From assembly GCF_900141785.1 (NCBI RefSeq), contig NZ_FQYP01000008.1, positions 124,001 to 188,000 on the forward strand: 64,000 nt of DNA, given 5' to 3'. Shown piece by piece: positions 42,312 through 52,576 of this stretch (within the stretch, counting starts at the first letter, position 1; each line of letters opens with the position of its first letter). The position numbers were made by a program, and so were the translations under genes. Origin of the DNA: Aquimarina spongiae (GTDB lineage: Bacteria > Bacteroidota > Bacteroidia > Flavobacteriales > Flavobacteriaceae). The notes under the pieces are model-generated. The model was not told where the DNA came from. It ran no database searches and worked only from the letters and a program-made list of their open reading frames with translations.

Positions 42312-43827
42312 TCTGTATTATATCGTTTGCTCTTTTCTTTAAACTCATTAGTTGATCCTTGTCCATTTTGTCCAATAGATTCAACATCATTCGCATTCGT
42401 TGATTGGATGAAAAGTAAGCTCTTTTTTCATTCAAAAAATTCCAATACAAGGCATTAAAAGGACATGCATCTTCTTCTACTTTTTTAGACACTTTGTAAT
42501 GGCAATTTTTACAATAATCACTCATCTTATTGATGTAACTACCGCTAGACACATAGGGTTTTGTGGCCACCAATCCCCCATCTGCAAATTGACTCATACC
42601 TCTCGTATTTGTGATTTCTACCCACTCTATAGCGTCGATGTAAATCCCCAAATACCATTCGTCTACTGCATCAGGATGGATTTGCGTAAGCAATGCATAA
42701 TTCCCTGTAATCATTAGCCGTTGGATGTGATGGGCATAAGCCTCGTCCAGGCTTTGTTTGATCGCATGGTGCACGCAATTCATCTTTGTATCGGCGGTCC
42801 AGAAAAAATCTGGGAGCGTATTGTGATTATCTAAAGCATTTAAACCTTTGTAATCCGGCATTTTTGCCCAATACATTCCGCGCATGTATTCTCTCCATCC
42901 TAAAATTTGACGTACAAAACCTTCAACCTGAGATATATTAATGTCGTCCTGATGTTCTCTCCAATAGGTTACCACCGTACCAATTACTTCTTTTGGGCTC
43001 AACATCTTGCTATTCATAGCAAAGGAAAGTCGACTGTGAAAAAGAAACTTTTGCTCTTCGTGCATCGCATCTTGATAGTCCCCAAAAAACTGTAATAAGT
43101 GTTTACAGAAGTAGTTCAATAGATCCAATGATTCTTCTCTACTTATTGGCCAATTAAACCGTTTGGAGTCGATATTACCTATCGTCTGTACACCTTGATC
43201 TCTAATCAAACTGACAATAGATGCAACATCGTGATTATAGGTTTTCTCATTTGGAATTTCAGGAGACCCTGTCCATTTCTTTCGATTGCTTTGATCAAAG
43301 TTCCATTTTCCTCCTTCCGGGTTTTTGGAGTCCAACATCATGATATCGTACCTTTTGCGCATATAGCGATAAAAGTATTCCATCACATACTGCTTTTTCC
43401 CATCAAAAAAGTTTTCAAAATCAGTACGAGAGGTCAAAAAATGTTCAGTATCAAAGGCATTGGTATCTATATCAATAGTATCACAAAAACCTTTCAATTG
43501 TTGATCCAAACGGTATTCGTCTGGTAATTGATACTCGAATCTGGTAATGTTTTTTTCTTTGATAATTTGCGAAAGGTTCTTTACCAAATCTTGTTGATTT
43601 CTAGGATCATCAAGCGTATAATAAACGACATCGAATCCTTGATTTTTTAACCCTTCAGAAAAATTACGCATCGACAAAAAGAAAGCAGTTACCTTTTGGA
43701 TATGATGCTTTACATAATCTGTTTCCTGACGCATCTCGGCCATGAAATAACATACTTCTTCATCAATATCCTGAAACCAGGAATGCTGCTGATTGAGTTG
43801 ATCACCAAGAATTAATCGTAATACCAT
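42295..43827 (-). CDS. Iron-sulfur bacterial cryptochrome/(6-4) photolyase (PhrB/CryB type)
   Basis: 510 residues, N-terminal domain starting [20 protein letters not shown], as in FeS-BCP proteins. The four Cys ligands of the [4Fe-4S] cluster are present at 351, 439, 442 and 455 ([27 protein letters not shown]). They are offset by exactly one from the 350/438/441/454 ligands known in Agrobacterium PhrB. The FAD region includes [19 protein letters not shown] and [19 protein letters not shown]. PhrB-type enzymes repair (6-4) photoproducts, some act as photoreceptors. It is located between the two other family members, 1 bp after the DASH gene and overlapping the next gene by 17 bp. Confidence 0.93.
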   Translation of the reverse strand: MVLRLILGDQLNQQHSWFQDIDEEVCYFMAEMRQETDYVKHHIQKVTAFFLSMRNFSEGLKNQGFDVVYYTLDDPRNQQDLVKNLSQIIKEKNITRFEYQLPDEYRLDQQLKGFCDTIDIDTNAFDTEHFLTSRTDFENFFDGKKQYVMEYFYRYMRKRYDIMMLDSKNPEGGKWNFDQSNRKKWTGSPEIPNEKTYNHDVASIVSLIRDQGVQTIGNIDSKRFNWPISREESLDLLNYFCKHLLQFFGDYQDAMHEEQKFLFHSRLSFAMNSKMLSPKEVIGTVVTYWREHQDDINISQVEGFVRQILGWREYMRGMYWAKMPDYKGLNALDNHNTLPDFFWTADTKMNCVHHAIKQSLDEAYAHHIQRLMITGNYALLTQIHPDAVDEWYLGIYIDAIEWVEITNTRGMSQFADGGLVATKPYVSSGSYINKMSDYCKNCHYKVSKKVEEDACPFNALYWNFLNEKRAYFSSNQRMRMMLNLLDKMDKDQLMSLKKRANDIIQNADEY

Positions 43828-43828
43828 A

Positions 43829-45130
43829 TTAAAATAATGTAGGTTGCAGCCAAATGCTTTGATATTTTTGTTGGGGGTCGTAGCGCTCTGCCTGTAGTTT
43901 TATATTAAATTTTCGATCTCTGGGGTCGTTGCCTACTCCAGCTACATACATCCAATTGCCGTAATTACTATGTACATCATAATCGATCAAAAGCGATTCG
44001 AAATATGCCGCACCAACTCTCCAATCTAACTCCAATTCTTTAGCAAAGAATGAGGCTACATTCTGACGACCTCGATTACTCATCCATCCTGTATACTTCA
44101 ACTCCAGCATATTGGCATTTACAAAAGGTTCAAACGTCTCTCCATCTATCCATTTTTGTATAGCTTCCTTATTATCACTCCAATCATACGAACGTTCTAA
44201 TATTCCTTTTTGCCAGAAAATTGCATTTCCATATTGCAGAGAAATGTATTTAAAGAAATCTCGCCATATTAGTTCAAAAATTAACCAGTAGGTCGAATCA
44301 TTTTTTGCGATTTGTTGCTCATACTTTTTTACCTCATGGTAAATAGTTCGTGGCGAAATACAACCATTTGCCAGCCATGCAGATAATTTTGAGCTATAGT
44401 TAGTACCAATCAATCCGTTTCTGGTTTTTTTGTAATACGACAATTTTTTTGTGTCCCAGAAATACGAGGTGACTCGTTGTAAGGCTTCATTCTCCCCCCC
44501 TTTGAAAGGAAATGCTGATCTATGGTCTGGTTGAAACGCTTCAAAACCCAAATCAAATAAGGAGGGAAGTGCTGTATCATTTGTAATCATATTAGACTCC
44601 GGAAGTCTTTCGATATCCACTTCGGGTCTCACCTTACTATATTTCTCACACTTCTTTCTGAAATTGGTAAACACCTTTGGGATATCTGTTATCTCAAAAG
44701 GAATATCTTCTGGATGAAACAAAAACTGATCGTAGTTTTCAAACCAATCAACAGTATAATGTTTCAATGAACTTTTGACTGCAGCTAGGGCATCACTTTC
44801 TTCTTGAGTCCATTCTTTTTGCAGATATACTGCAGCTATGTCTCTATCTTCAAAAAACTGTGGCAATACGTCCTCGGGGAATTGTCGATAAACAAACAAT
44901 GGTATATTAAGTTGCGCTAAGTTCTCCTTTAACTCCGAAACAGATTCTAGTAGAAATTTGGCTCTAAACTTTCCGGTTTTCCTAAACCCAAATCTATCAG
45001 TTTCAAAAAGTCTGGGATCAAAGAAATAAATCCCAATCACATTCGTGTTTTCTGGCACCGCTTTTTGTAACGAAGTATTATCCTTTGTGCGTAGATCATT
45101 TCTAAACCAAACCAGTCCCGTCTTACTCAT
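43829..45130 (-). CDS. DASH-family cryptochrome
   Basis: 433 residues. The start [21 protein letters not shown] is typical. The FAD domain has [20 protein letters not shown], then [64 protein letters not shown] and [20 protein letters not shown]. These are DASH signatures. DASH proteins repair CPDs mainly in single-stranded DNA and may sense light. It overlaps the small DUF2256 gene by 4 bp and is followed by the FeS photolyase gene after 1 bp, so the group is one operon. Confidence 0.93.
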   Translation of the reverse strand: MSKTGLVWFRNDLRTKDNTSLQKAVPENTNVIGIYFFDPRLFETDRFGFRKTGKFRAKFLLESVSELKENLAQLNIPLFVYRQFPEDVLPQFFEDRDIAAVYLQKEWTQEESDALAAVKSSLKHYTVDWFENYDQFLFHPEDIPFEITDIPKVFTNFRKKCEKYSKVRPEVDIERLPESNMITNDTALPSLFDLGFEAFQPDHRSAFPFKGGENEALQRVTSYFWDTKKLSYYKKTRNGLIGTNYSSKLSAWLANGCISPRTIYHEVKKYEQQIAKNDSTYWLIFELIWRDFFKYISLQYGNAIFWQKGILERSYDWSDNKEAIQKWIDGETFEPFVNANMLELKYTGWMSNRGRQNVASFFAKELELDWRVGAAYFESLLIDYDVHSNYGNWMYVAGVGNDPRDRKFNIKLQAERYDPQQKYQSIWLQPTLF

Positions 45131-45267
45131 ACCTCCATTTTTTTGTTTCTTCTACACCTTTCACTACAATATTTTACCTCATCCCATACTTTTTCCCATT
45201 TTTTCCTCCAGGTAAAAGGTCTTTTACAAACAATGCAGGTTTTTTGGGGAAGGTTACTTTTTTTCAT
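45127..45267 (-). CDS. DUF2256 small zinc-ribbon-like protein (46 aa)
   Basis: From the ATG at 45267 the product is 46 residues. An upstream in-frame start adds 14 hydrophobic residues and is unlikely. The sequence [37 protein letters not shown] has two Cys pairs (CxxC and CxxxC), as in DUF2256, a treble-clef-like domain that travels with cryptochrome/photolyase genes. It overlaps the DASH gene start by 4 bp and is probably the first gene of the photolyase operon. Confidence 0.88.
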   Translation of the reverse strand: MKKSNLPQKTCIVCKRPFTWRKKWEKVWDEVKYCSERCRRNKKMEV

Positions 45268-45347
45268 CAGCAAAACATTGTTTAACAAATTTAATAAATA
45301 GTTAAACAAAAAAGAAATGATTGATTCATCTTTAACAGAATAAATAA

Positions 45348-45986
45348 CTATTGTATACGTATTACCTCATCATCGGTAACTGCAAAAATCTGATCTCCCT
45401 CTTCAACATCCATGATATGTTTACCCGTAAAACTCCCAAAAGAAGGCAAGATCAATTGGTTGGACTTCTTTACAAAACAGGATACCGTAAGGGATTGTTT
45501 TGCAATACCTCTTAAACGAATTCCAGGATGGATATGCCCTGCGATATTAAATAACCCATCACGGATCTCGGGATGATGTGTAAGAAATAGGGTATTTACC
45601 ATTAATTCATCGACGACCTCTATCTTTAATTCTTCATATTTTAAAGGCGATATTACATCGTGATTCCCTTCAATTAATATGATTTTTGCCGACATCGACT
45701 TTACCCATTCTGAAAACAATATCCATTCATTATTCAAATAACTATGAAACAAATCCCCTAAAAAGCAGATCGTTTTGGGTTGAAAATAGGCGTTGACCTC
45801 ATTTAATTGATCAAAATTCTCAGCAATCACAGATTGAGGTACTGCACTACCGTGTTTTCTGAAATGAGTAACCTTTCCTAAATGCACATCAGCAATTAAA
45901 AGCAAGTTTTGCTCACGCCAATACATAGCACCACTGGGGTGAAGTTCAAAATTCTGGGTATCAATATATAGGTTTGCGGTTTCCAT
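45348..45986 (-). CDS. pdeM: Ligase-associated DNA damage response endonuclease PdeM
   Basis: 212 residues, calcineurin-like metallophosphoesterase. The motifs are all seen: [46 protein letters not shown] and [10 protein letters not shown]. The absence of a signal peptide and its place after the helicase gene (16 bp) match the four-gene Lhr-LigD-like repair locus. The family was named from this context; the enzyme should act as a nuclease or phosphoesterase on DNA ends, in the cytoplasm. It is the last gene of the operon and is separated from the photolyase operon by 80 bp. Confidence 0.92.
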   Translation of the reverse strand: METANLYIDTQNFELHPSGAMYWREQNLLLIADVHLGKVTHFRKHGSAVPQSVIAENFDQLNEVNAYFQPKTICFLGDLFHSYLNNEWILFSEWVKSMSAKIILIEGNHDVISPLKYEELKIEVVDELMVNTLFLTHHPEIRDGLFNIAGHIHPGIRLRGIAKQSLTVSCFVKKSNQLILPSFGSFTGKHIMDVEEGDQIFAVTDDEVIRIQ

Positions 45987-46002
45987 TACACATCCAAAAC
46001 TA

Positions 46003-48462
46003 CTATTTTTCGAGTTGTACTCGCATTTTTTTGATACGATCCGCTAACTTCTCTGAAGACAATTTCTCACGCAGACGATCCGTAATAATTGGAAACGAAA
46101 AAGGAGTTGGCTTCTTGCAATCTTTCCAAATGATATTTTGAGTTGCAATACGTTCCATCGCTTGCTGTAATCGCCCTTCTTCCAATTGATGGGCAAAAGT
46201 TTCTGTAAAAGCCCGTTGAAACAGCAAGTTATCCGGCTCATAATCTCTAAATACATTAAAAAACAACTGTGAACTGGATTGAAGGTGTTTGCTTTTCAAC
46301 ATTTTATCAGGATAACCCGTAAATACCAATCCCGAAATCACCGCTATATCTCTGAATTTCCTTCTAGCCATCTCGGTCGCATTCAAACTCTTTCTCAGAT
46401 CACTATGCAAAAAGCGGGTAGTAAAAAGATCATTATCCAACACCTGTTGCATGTCTATTTGCTGATCAGATAACAACTCAAAGCCATAATCATTAAATGC
46501 AATGGAAAAACTAATTGGGGATAATAAACTGATACGATAGGCCAACAAACTCCCCAGCGCTTCATGTACAAAACGCCCCTCAAAAGGATAGAAAATCGCA
46601 TGGTAACCTTCTCGGGTTTTAAAGGTTTCTATTAAAAACTGATCTGGACCAGGAATAATACTTTCTCTTTGTTGCCTTTCAAAAATATGGGATAAGGCTT
46701 TTAGCTCTTTTGATTTCCCTGAGCTTGCGTTAGCCAGGTACAGCTCTTCTCTCAACAATTCACTCATTTCTGAAGAAAAACTCATTCGTCCACCCATCCA
46801 ACTAGGTACTTTGGCGGTCTTTTGGCTAGATTTTTTTACTAAAACCTGCATGTTTTTCACCTTAAAGAGTTCCAAATTACGACCTGCAAAAGTAAATACA
46901 TCTCCTGGCTTTAATTTTGAGATAAACCATTCCTCTATGGATCCCAGATACCCTCCTTTTAAATATTTTACCGTCATAATCGCGTCGCTCACAATGGTGC
47001 CTATCTGAAGACGATGTCTCATCGCTACTCCTCTGCTGTTTACCTTAAATTTTCCATCAGCTTCAATCTCTACTGTCTTGTACTCGTCATAAGCCTGTAG
47101 GCTCTGAGCACCTATCGTAATAAAATTGAGTACCCATTGATATTCCTCTTCGGTTAAGGTTTGGAAACAAAAAGTACTCTTTATTTCGGGAAATATATCT
47201 TTTGGGTAAAAGCCATTGGATACGGCTAAGGTGGTAAGAAACTGTACCAAAACATCAAAGCAATTTAGATATGGAATACGATCTTCAATCTCTTTTTTCA
47301 CCACTGCTTTTTGTAAGGCAGAGGCTTCAATAAGTTCGATCGCATGGGTAGGCAAAAAGTAAATCACACTTTCTTTACCTGGTTGATGTCCACTACGCCC
47401 AGCTCTTTGCATAAATCTCGCTACTCCTTTTGGTCCACCGATCTGGATAATGGTTTCTACCGGAGCAAAATCTACTCCCAAATCCAGACTTGAAGTGCAT
47501 ACCACTGCCTTCAATACTTCATCTCGAATCGCATGCTCTACCCAAATTCGGGTTTCTTTGTTAATACTCCCATGATGCATCGCGATCTCGCCTGCGAATT
47601 CGGGATACCGTTCCAGGATTTTTTGAAACCAAATCTCGCATTGGGCTCTGGTATTGGTAAAAAGCAAGGTCGTTCTGCTATTCTTAATAATTGGAACCAC
47701 CTCATCCAGAAGATGTAACCCCAAATGCCCTCGCCACGGAAAAGTTTCCATCTTTTTGGGAATAATGGATTTTACCTTGATTTTTTTGGCAATATTTGCC
47801 TTGATTAATACCGAATTCTTAAACGCTTCAGATTGCGGCCCCAAGAGCACTTCTTTGGCCTGATCCAAATTACCAATAGTCGCCGAAATTCCCCAAATAC
47901 GAAGTTTTGGTGCAACAGTCTTTAAGCGAGAAATCCCCAATTCCATTTGCACTCCTCGTTTGCTGCCTAATAACTCATGCCACTCATCCACCACAATGGC
48001 AGTGACATCTTTAAACATTTTATCATAGTCTTTTGAGGCTAGCAAAAGATGTAAACTTTCTGGAGTCGTAATCAATAAATCCGGCATGGACCTTTTCTGA
48101 GCGGTTCTCACTTTTTGTTCGGTATCTCCTGTGCGGATTCCTACGGTCAATGGGACATCAATCCCTTCTACAAAACGTTCTGCAGCCTGTTTGATTTCTA
48201 TAGACAATGCTTTTAAGGGGGTAATCCAAATCGCTTTCAGACCCTTTTTATGCTTGGAAGCGTAATTTGGATTTCTCTTTATATAATCCAATACAATCCC
48301 CACCCAAAGTGCATAGGTTTTACCACTACCCGTAGGAGCATTGAGCAATCCATGTTTTCCTTGCAGAAAGGCAGTCCATGTTTGTTTTTGAAACGCAAAA
48401 GGAGTCCAACCTTGCGTCTCAAACCAATCCGCTGCTATATGTTGTAATTCTTTTCTATTCAT
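46003..48462 (-). CDS. Ligase-associated DNA damage response DEXH-box helicase (Lhr-like)
   Basis: 819 residues, superfamily 2 helicase. Walker A is NAPTGSGKTYALW (GSGKT at 45-49), motif II is DEWH at 159-162, motif III GISATIGN, and motif VI MQRAGRSGHQPGKES. A C-terminal Lhr-type winged helix region follows (GGYLGSIEEWFISKLKPGDV, WMGGRMSFSSEMSELL). Lhr proteins unwind or anneal DNA and RNA in damage response. It ends 16 bp before pdeM and begins 2 bp after the ligase stop, so it is in the same transcript. Confidence 0.93.
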   Translation of the reverse strand: MNRKELQHIAADWFETQGWTPFAFQKQTWTAFLQGKHGLLNAPTGSGKTYALWVGIVLDYIKRNPNYASKHKKGLKAIWITPLKALSIEIKQAAERFVEGIDVPLTVGIRTGDTEQKVRTAQKRSMPDLLITTPESLHLLLASKDYDKMFKDVTAIVVDEWHELLGSKRGVQMELGISRLKTVAPKLRIWGISATIGNLDQAKEVLLGPQSEAFKNSVLIKANIAKKIKVKSIIPKKMETFPWRGHLGLHLLDEVVPIIKNSRTTLLFTNTRAQCEIWFQKILERYPEFAGEIAMHHGSINKETRIWVEHAIRDEVLKAVVCTSSLDLGVDFAPVETIIQIGGPKGVARFMQRAGRSGHQPGKESVIYFLPTHAIELIEASALQKAVVKKEIEDRIPYLNCFDVLVQFLTTLAVSNGFYPKDIFPEIKSTFCFQTLTEEEYQWVLNFITIGAQSLQAYDEYKTVEIEADGKFKVNSRGVAMRHRLQIGTIVSDAIMTVKYLKGGYLGSIEEWFISKLKPGDVFTFAGRNLELFKVKNMQVLVKKSSQKTAKVPSWMGGRMSFSSEMSELLREELYLANASSGKSKELKALSHIFERQQRESIIPGPDQFLIETFKTREGYHAIFYPFEGRFVHEALGSLLAYRISLLSPISFSIAFNDYGFELLSDQQIDMQQVLDNDLFTTRFLHSDLRKSLNATEMARRKFRDIAVISGLVFTGYPDKMLKSKHLQSSSQLFFNVFRDYEPDNLLFQRAFTETFAHQLEEGRLQQAMERIATQNIIWKDCKKPTPFSFPIITDRLREKLSSEKLADRIKKMRVQLEK

Positions 48463-48464
48463 GG

Positions 48465-50081
48465 CTACTCCTTGGATGGGATCATTGCTTTTAAGTCCTC
48501 TAGGCTATTGGCCTCTTCTATTTTTTTGTCTTGCCTCCATCGTAGAATACGAGGAAATCGAGTAGCAATCCCACTTTTATGTCTTTTGGATAGTGCAATG
48601 CCTTCAAAAGCAATTTCAAAAACCAATTCTGGGGTAACACTACGTACAGGGCCAAAACGCTCTACGGTATTTTTTTTGATCCATGCATCTACTTGTCTGA
48701 ATTCTGCATCGGTCAATCCAGAATACGCCTTTGCAAAAGTGACCAACTCTTTCTGTTCCTGATCCCAAAGGGCAAATGTATAATCGGTAAATAGATTAGA
48801 CCTTCGACCATGACCTCTCATGGCGTAAGTAAGCACTGCATCTATGGTTAAAGGATCTACTTTCCATTTCCACCAATCTCCCTTTTTACGACCTACTTGA
48901 TAGGGAGAATCTTTTCGCTTTAACATCAGTCCTTCACTGTGTTTCTCTCTGGATTTGGCTCTTTCCTTTTCTACTGATGCCCAGGAATCAAAATACATTT
49001 TTTCTGAAAGTTGAAAGGTAAGATTGTCGGTATTGCTGTAATTGGTGGTATACTCCTTGTACAGCGTTTCTAATATTTCTCTACGTTGATCATAAGATTG
49101 TTGTCGGATATCCTTTCCATTCCATTCTAATAGATCATATGCTCTTAAGACCACCGGAGTTTTGGTCAACAGTGCTTTAGACACCGTTTTTCTTCCAATT
49201 CGGGTTTGTAAGTCATTAAAACTTCCTATCCGACCATTTGGGAATGGCAAAATTTCTCCATCAATCACAGTCCCATTAGGAATCTGATCTATAAATTGAT
49301 GAAACTCGGGATATTTGTCGGTAACGAGTTCTTCACCTCTACTCCATACAAATAGATGCCCATCTCGAATGATAAGCTGTGCTCGAATCCCATCCCATTT
49401 GTGCTCTACACTCCAATCCTGTACATTCCCCAATTCTGAAACTTCATTTTCTACGGCATAGGCTAGGTAAAACGGATAGGGTTTTGACAAATAATCCTGA
49501 GCCCGTTCTGCTATCACCAAATCATGGAAAGAAATGGTATTAGGATCCCAATTCCCCATTAATTTGTATGCCAAAATATCTTCGTCGATCTGCGTGGCTT
49601 TGGACAAGGCTCTGGTCATCAATTTTTGACTTACTCCTATTCTAAAGCCACCTGTGATCAATTTGGTGAACACGAAACGTTCATAATAATTGAGTTCTCT
49701 AAGGTTATCTTGTAAATACTCTTTTTTCTCAGGCTCTTCTTTCTTTTTAAGTGCTAAAATTTCTTGTAAAAACTGGGTCAGACTTTTCTCTGTATGTTGT
49801 TCTGAAGATGGAACGACCAGTGCTATGGTTTCTGCCAAATCTCCCACGATATGATAAGATTCTTCAAACAACCAAAGTGGAATATTCGATAATTCTGAAG
49901 CCCAGGAACGCAATAGTGTGGTGTTTACAGGTCTCGGCGGGCGTCTATGGGAGAGAATAGCAATGGTCCACACCTTATCTGGATCTTCTGCTTCTTTGAA
50001 ATAAGAGGCAAGCGCATCCACCTTTACATTCGTTTTATTGGTACTATCTAGCTTTTTGATCAATTCGGCAAAACGTTTCAT
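48465..50081 (-). CDS. Ligase-associated-locus ATP-dependent DNA ligase
   Basis: 538 residues. An N-terminal helical domain (to about 220) is followed by the nucleotidyltransferase core with the adenylation Lys228 in EHKWDGIRAQ, IDGEILPFPNG, SEGLMLKRKDSPYQVG and WWKWKVDPLTIDAVL. A C-terminal OB domain ends the protein. It lacks the LigD polymerase and nuclease domains, so it is a stand-alone ligase. Its ATG overlaps the stop of the exonuclease gene (ATGA). With the helicase, exonuclease and PdeM it forms the known Bacteroidota and Proteobacteria repair cassette. Confidence 0.94.
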   Translation of the reverse strand: MKRFAELIKKLDSTNKTNVKVDALASYFKEAEDPDKVWTIAILSHRRPPRPVNTTLLRSWASELSNIPLWLFEESYHIVGDLAETIALVVPSSEQHTEKSLTQFLQEILALKKKEEPEKKEYLQDNLRELNYYERFVFTKLITGGFRIGVSQKLMTRALSKATQIDEDILAYKLMGNWDPNTISFHDLVIAERAQDYLSKPYPFYLAYAVENEVSELGNVQDWSVEHKWDGIRAQLIIRDGHLFVWSRGEELVTDKYPEFHQFIDQIPNGTVIDGEILPFPNGRIGSFNDLQTRIGRKTVSKALLTKTPVVLRAYDLLEWNGKDIRQQSYDQRREILETLYKEYTTNYSNTDNLTFQLSEKMYFDSWASVEKERAKSREKHSEGLMLKRKDSPYQVGRKKGDWWKWKVDPLTIDAVLTYAMRGHGRRSNLFTDYTFALWDQEQKELVTFAKAYSGLTDAEFRQVDAWIKKNTVERFGPVRSVTPELVFEIAFEGIALSKRHKSGIATRFPRILRWRQDKKIEEANSLEDLKAMIPSKE

Positions 50082-51103
50082 CCGTCCACCTCACTTTCTT
50101 TTTTCGTTTCCAGTTCATTGAGTTCTCCTTCATATTGCGTTCTTTCGGTTCTGGCATCGTATCCCAGCTCTCTCAAATACCTTGAAAAAATATCGGTATA
50201 CCCATGGGTACTTATTATTTTTTGTGCACCCGTGGCCTTTACAGCATCTAACAATCCCTGCCAATCGCAATGATCAGAAAGTACAAAGCCTTTATCAATA
50301 GCTCTTCTACGGCGTGCTCCCCTAAAGGTCATCCAACCACTTGCCGAAGCGGTTTCATAAGGTACCATTTTTCGGATCCAGGTGCTCCCATGGGCACTTG
50401 GCGGAGCAACTACAATATTGCCTTTCAATTCTTCTTTGGAAACAGCTGCTGTAATTAATGTGGTTTCTGGTAAATCGGCCATGGGTCGGATCACGTTGGT
50501 CATATTTTCGACGGCACCATGAGTGTATATTTTACCAATCGAAGTGTCCAGATGTTTGAGTAACCGTTGTGCCTTACCCAAGGTGTACCCAAACAATACC
50601 GAGGTTTTCCCTTCAGATTGATTGGATGCCCACCAGCTATTGATATCCGAGAAAACTTCCTTTTGCGGAACCCATCGAAATGCGGGCAAACCAAAGGTAC
50701 ATTCTGTAATGAAGGTATGACATTGTACAGGCTCAAAAGGAGTAGAAATACCATCGTCTTCAATTTTGTAATCCCCGGTAAACACCCAAACCTCACCCTG
50801 GTGTTCTACCCGTACCTGCGAACTCCCAATAATATGACCTGCCGGGTGGAGCGAGAATTTCACATTATTAATCATAAAAGATTCTCCATATGCGATCCCG
50901 CTAACCGAAATATTTCCTAATCGATGTTTGATAATAGGAACATTATCATGATGCGTAATGTACTGTTTATGTCCCCAACGGTTATGATCGGCATGACCAT
51001 GAGTAATAATTGCTTTATCTACTTTTCTCCAGGGATCAATATACACGTCTGCTGCTTCGCAATAAATACCATTTTCATTAAATATAAGCAGCGGTGTTTT
51101 CAT
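50078..51103 (-). CDS. Ligase-associated DNA damage response exonuclease (metallo-beta-lactamase fold)
   Basis: 341 residues from the ATG at 51103; the frame is open for four more codons to a TTG. The MBL metal motif is AIITHGHADHNRWG, with VWVFTGDYKIEDDG and HPAGHIIGSSQVRV, and a beta-CASP-like part with KIISTHGYTDIFSRY. It belongs to the SNM1/Artemis-like exonucleases that process DNA ends with the cognate ligase. It is the first gene of the four-gene cassette; the gene upstream (51143-51556) lies 39 bp away and may or may not be part of the transcript. Confidence 0.92.
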   Translation of the reverse strand: MKTPLLIFNENGIYCEAADVYIDPWRKVDKAIITHGHADHNRWGHKQYITHHDNVPIIKHRLGNISVSGIAYGESFMINNVKFSLHPAGHIIGSSQVRVEHQGEVWVFTGDYKIEDDGISTPFEPVQCHTFITECTFGLPAFRWVPQKEVFSDINSWWASNQSEGKTSVLFGYTLGKAQRLLKHLDTSIGKIYTHGAVENMTNVIRPMADLPETTLITAAVSKEELKGNIVVAPPSAHGSTWIRKMVPYETASASGWMTFRGARRRRAIDKGFVLSDHCDWQGLLDAVKATGAQKIISTHGYTDIFSRYLRELGYDARTERTQYEGELNELETKKESEVDG

Positions 51104-51142
51104 TTGTTTTAGCAAAGATTACTCTGACACGGTGGTTTCATT

Positions 51143-51556
51143 TCAAAATACGATTTTTGATAAATGCACAAAAAACACAATGGTTAAAAGTGTAGTGCGC
51201 CACCAGTTTTTCTGTATTATTCGTGCGATCGAATACTCATCCACTTCACCAAAAGAAATCCTGTTATGCATCGGAACAAATTGAAAGAACGTCTGCATCC
51301 AGACCACAATAATGAGTATTAAGAGAAATAGGTGTATGATATCAAAATGAGTAATTACTTTTACAATTGCTAAACTTAACTGGCCAATCATAAGCGGCAT
51401 TACGATATATGCAATTCTATTTACATATTGTTTATGCCATCGCATTAAATCTGGTCTTTGATAAAATGTAAGACCCGGGTAAATTACCAGCTGAACAATC
51501 CAGATTAAGACCAGCATCCCGAAATCAAAAACTAATCCTGCAATTTCTGTATTCAT
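51143..51556 (-). CDS. Four-helix membrane protein of unknown function (137 aa)
   Basis: Four membrane segments are visible, for example DFGMLVLIWIVQLVIYPGL, IAYIVMPLMIGQLSLAIVKV, IHLFLLILIIVVWMQTFFQF and TTLLTIVFFVHL. Between them are polar loops with RPDLMRWHKQYVNR and FVPMHNRISFGE. I do not recognise a named family. It ends 1 bp before the ATG-side neighbour and begins 1 bp after the stop of the SGNH hydrolase gene, so the two are likely co-transcribed. Confidence 0.72.
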   Translation of the reverse strand: MNTEIAGLVFDFGMLVLIWIVQLVIYPGLTFYQRPDLMRWHKQYVNRIAYIVMPLMIGQLSLAIVKVITHFDIIHLFLLILIIVVWMQTFFQFVPMHNRISFGEVDEYSIARIIQKNWWRTTLLTIVFFVHLSKIVF

Positions 51557-51557
51557 A

Positions 51558-52355
51558 TTATTCTTGCATTAAGGAATCAAGTCGTGCCCTTATCGGTTCA
51601 TGACTTACGATGAAGTTCGAAAAATCTTTAGCCCATGTTTGATAGGTTAATTTTGAAGGATGAACTCCATCGCTAAAAAAATCTTTAACGTCCTCATTAA
51701 TATTCATTTTTTGCTTCCAGCTGTCGATAGTGACGATCTGTTCCTGATAATACACATTATCGAACTCTGATACTAATGCTGCCAATTCTTTTCCTAAAAT
51801 CTCTACAAGATTTCCTATCGTAAATTTTATTGCAGGGGTAAACGCTGGAAACTCTTTGATAGGTGGCATATTAGTAAAGACAATGATACTATCTTTATAT
51901 CTAGTTTGTAAGATATGAATTAATTCCTGAATGTGACGTTTCCATTTATTCGGACGATTAAGGGTAAATGCATCATTTCCTCCTAATCCTATAATAATTA
52001 CGTCTGCATGCTGTTCTTTGATTTTGGGGATAAGTCTTTGGGAAACCATTTTGGCTGTGTATCCGCTTTTGGCATATACCTTCCAGGCGATATTTGCGTT
52101 CAAATGGGAGGCTAATTCACGAGCCAAGGCTCCAGAAAAACCTTCCTCATGGGTTGCGACTCCAACCCCGGCCATTGTACTTTCTCCGATAATAAGAATA
52201 TCTAAATGTTTACTTGTAGGTAAGATAACTTTACCATGATTCCCTTTTGCTTCAGGTAATGAAGGAACTTCTTTTCTTATACGTTTCCCTTGAAAATACA
52301 TGATCGGTAAAAGGGGGATTGATAAGATAACTCCTAATAGATATTTAAAATTCAT
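51558..52355 (-). CDS. SGNH/GDSL-family hydrolase, membrane-tethered
   Basis: 265 residues. An N-terminal helix (YLLGVILSIPLLPIMYF) serves as signal or anchor. The catalytic blocks follow SGNH order: block I LIIGESTMAGVGV with the nucleophile Ser, block III VIIIGLGGNDAF, and block V DGVHPSKLTY with the Asp and His. SGNH enzymes are esterases or lipases acting on lipids or sugars; the substrate is not evident. The gene starts 13 bp after the Lacal_2735-type gene and runs into the small membrane protein gene with a 1-bp gap. Confidence 0.88.
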   Translation of the reverse strand: MNFKYLLGVILSIPLLPIMYFQGKRIRKEVPSLPEAKGNHGKVILPTSKHLDILIIGESTMAGVGVATHEEGFSGALARELASHLNANIAWKVYAKSGYTAKMVSQRLIPKIKEQHADVIIIGLGGNDAFTLNRPNKWKRHIQELIHILQTRYKDSIIVFTNMPPIKEFPAFTPAIKFTIGNLVEILGKELAALVSEFDNVYYQEQIVTIDSWKQKMNINEDVKDFFSDGVHPSKLTYQTWAKDFSNFIVSHEPIRARLDSLMQE

Positions 52356-52368
52356 CTACTCAGTTTTC

Positions 52369-52548
52369 TTATGCCGATTGACTGTTTTTGAGCACCTCTA
52401 TTTTTTTCAGAATTTCTTCTGCCTCCGCATATTTTTTATCACTTTCTGCTCTATTAATGCTGGAAAGCTCATGCCATTGACTCATCAATTTCTCATACTT
52501 CTTTTGAAGCACATCTATTTCTGACTTCTTCTTAAATAATCCAAACAT
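52369..52548 (-). CDS. Lacal_2735-family small cytoplasmic protein (59 aa)
   Basis: Short gene read directly from the gap before the SGNH hydrolase. The product starts MFGLFKKKSEIDVLQKKYEK and continues LMSQWHELSSINRAESDKKY with AEAEEILKKIEVLKN. The pattern, a short N-terminus followed by one long charged helix, matches the small Lacal_2735 family of Flavobacteriia. It probably forms a coiled helix; no function is assigned. It lies 28 bp from folE and 13 bp from the hydrolase gene, on the same strand. Confidence 0.85.
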   Translation of the reverse strand: MFGLFKKKSEIDVLQKKYEKLMSQWHELSSINRAESDKKYAEAEEILKKIEVLKNSQSA

Positions 52549-52576
52549 GTCTTCTATCTTAGATGTTACAGCGTGA

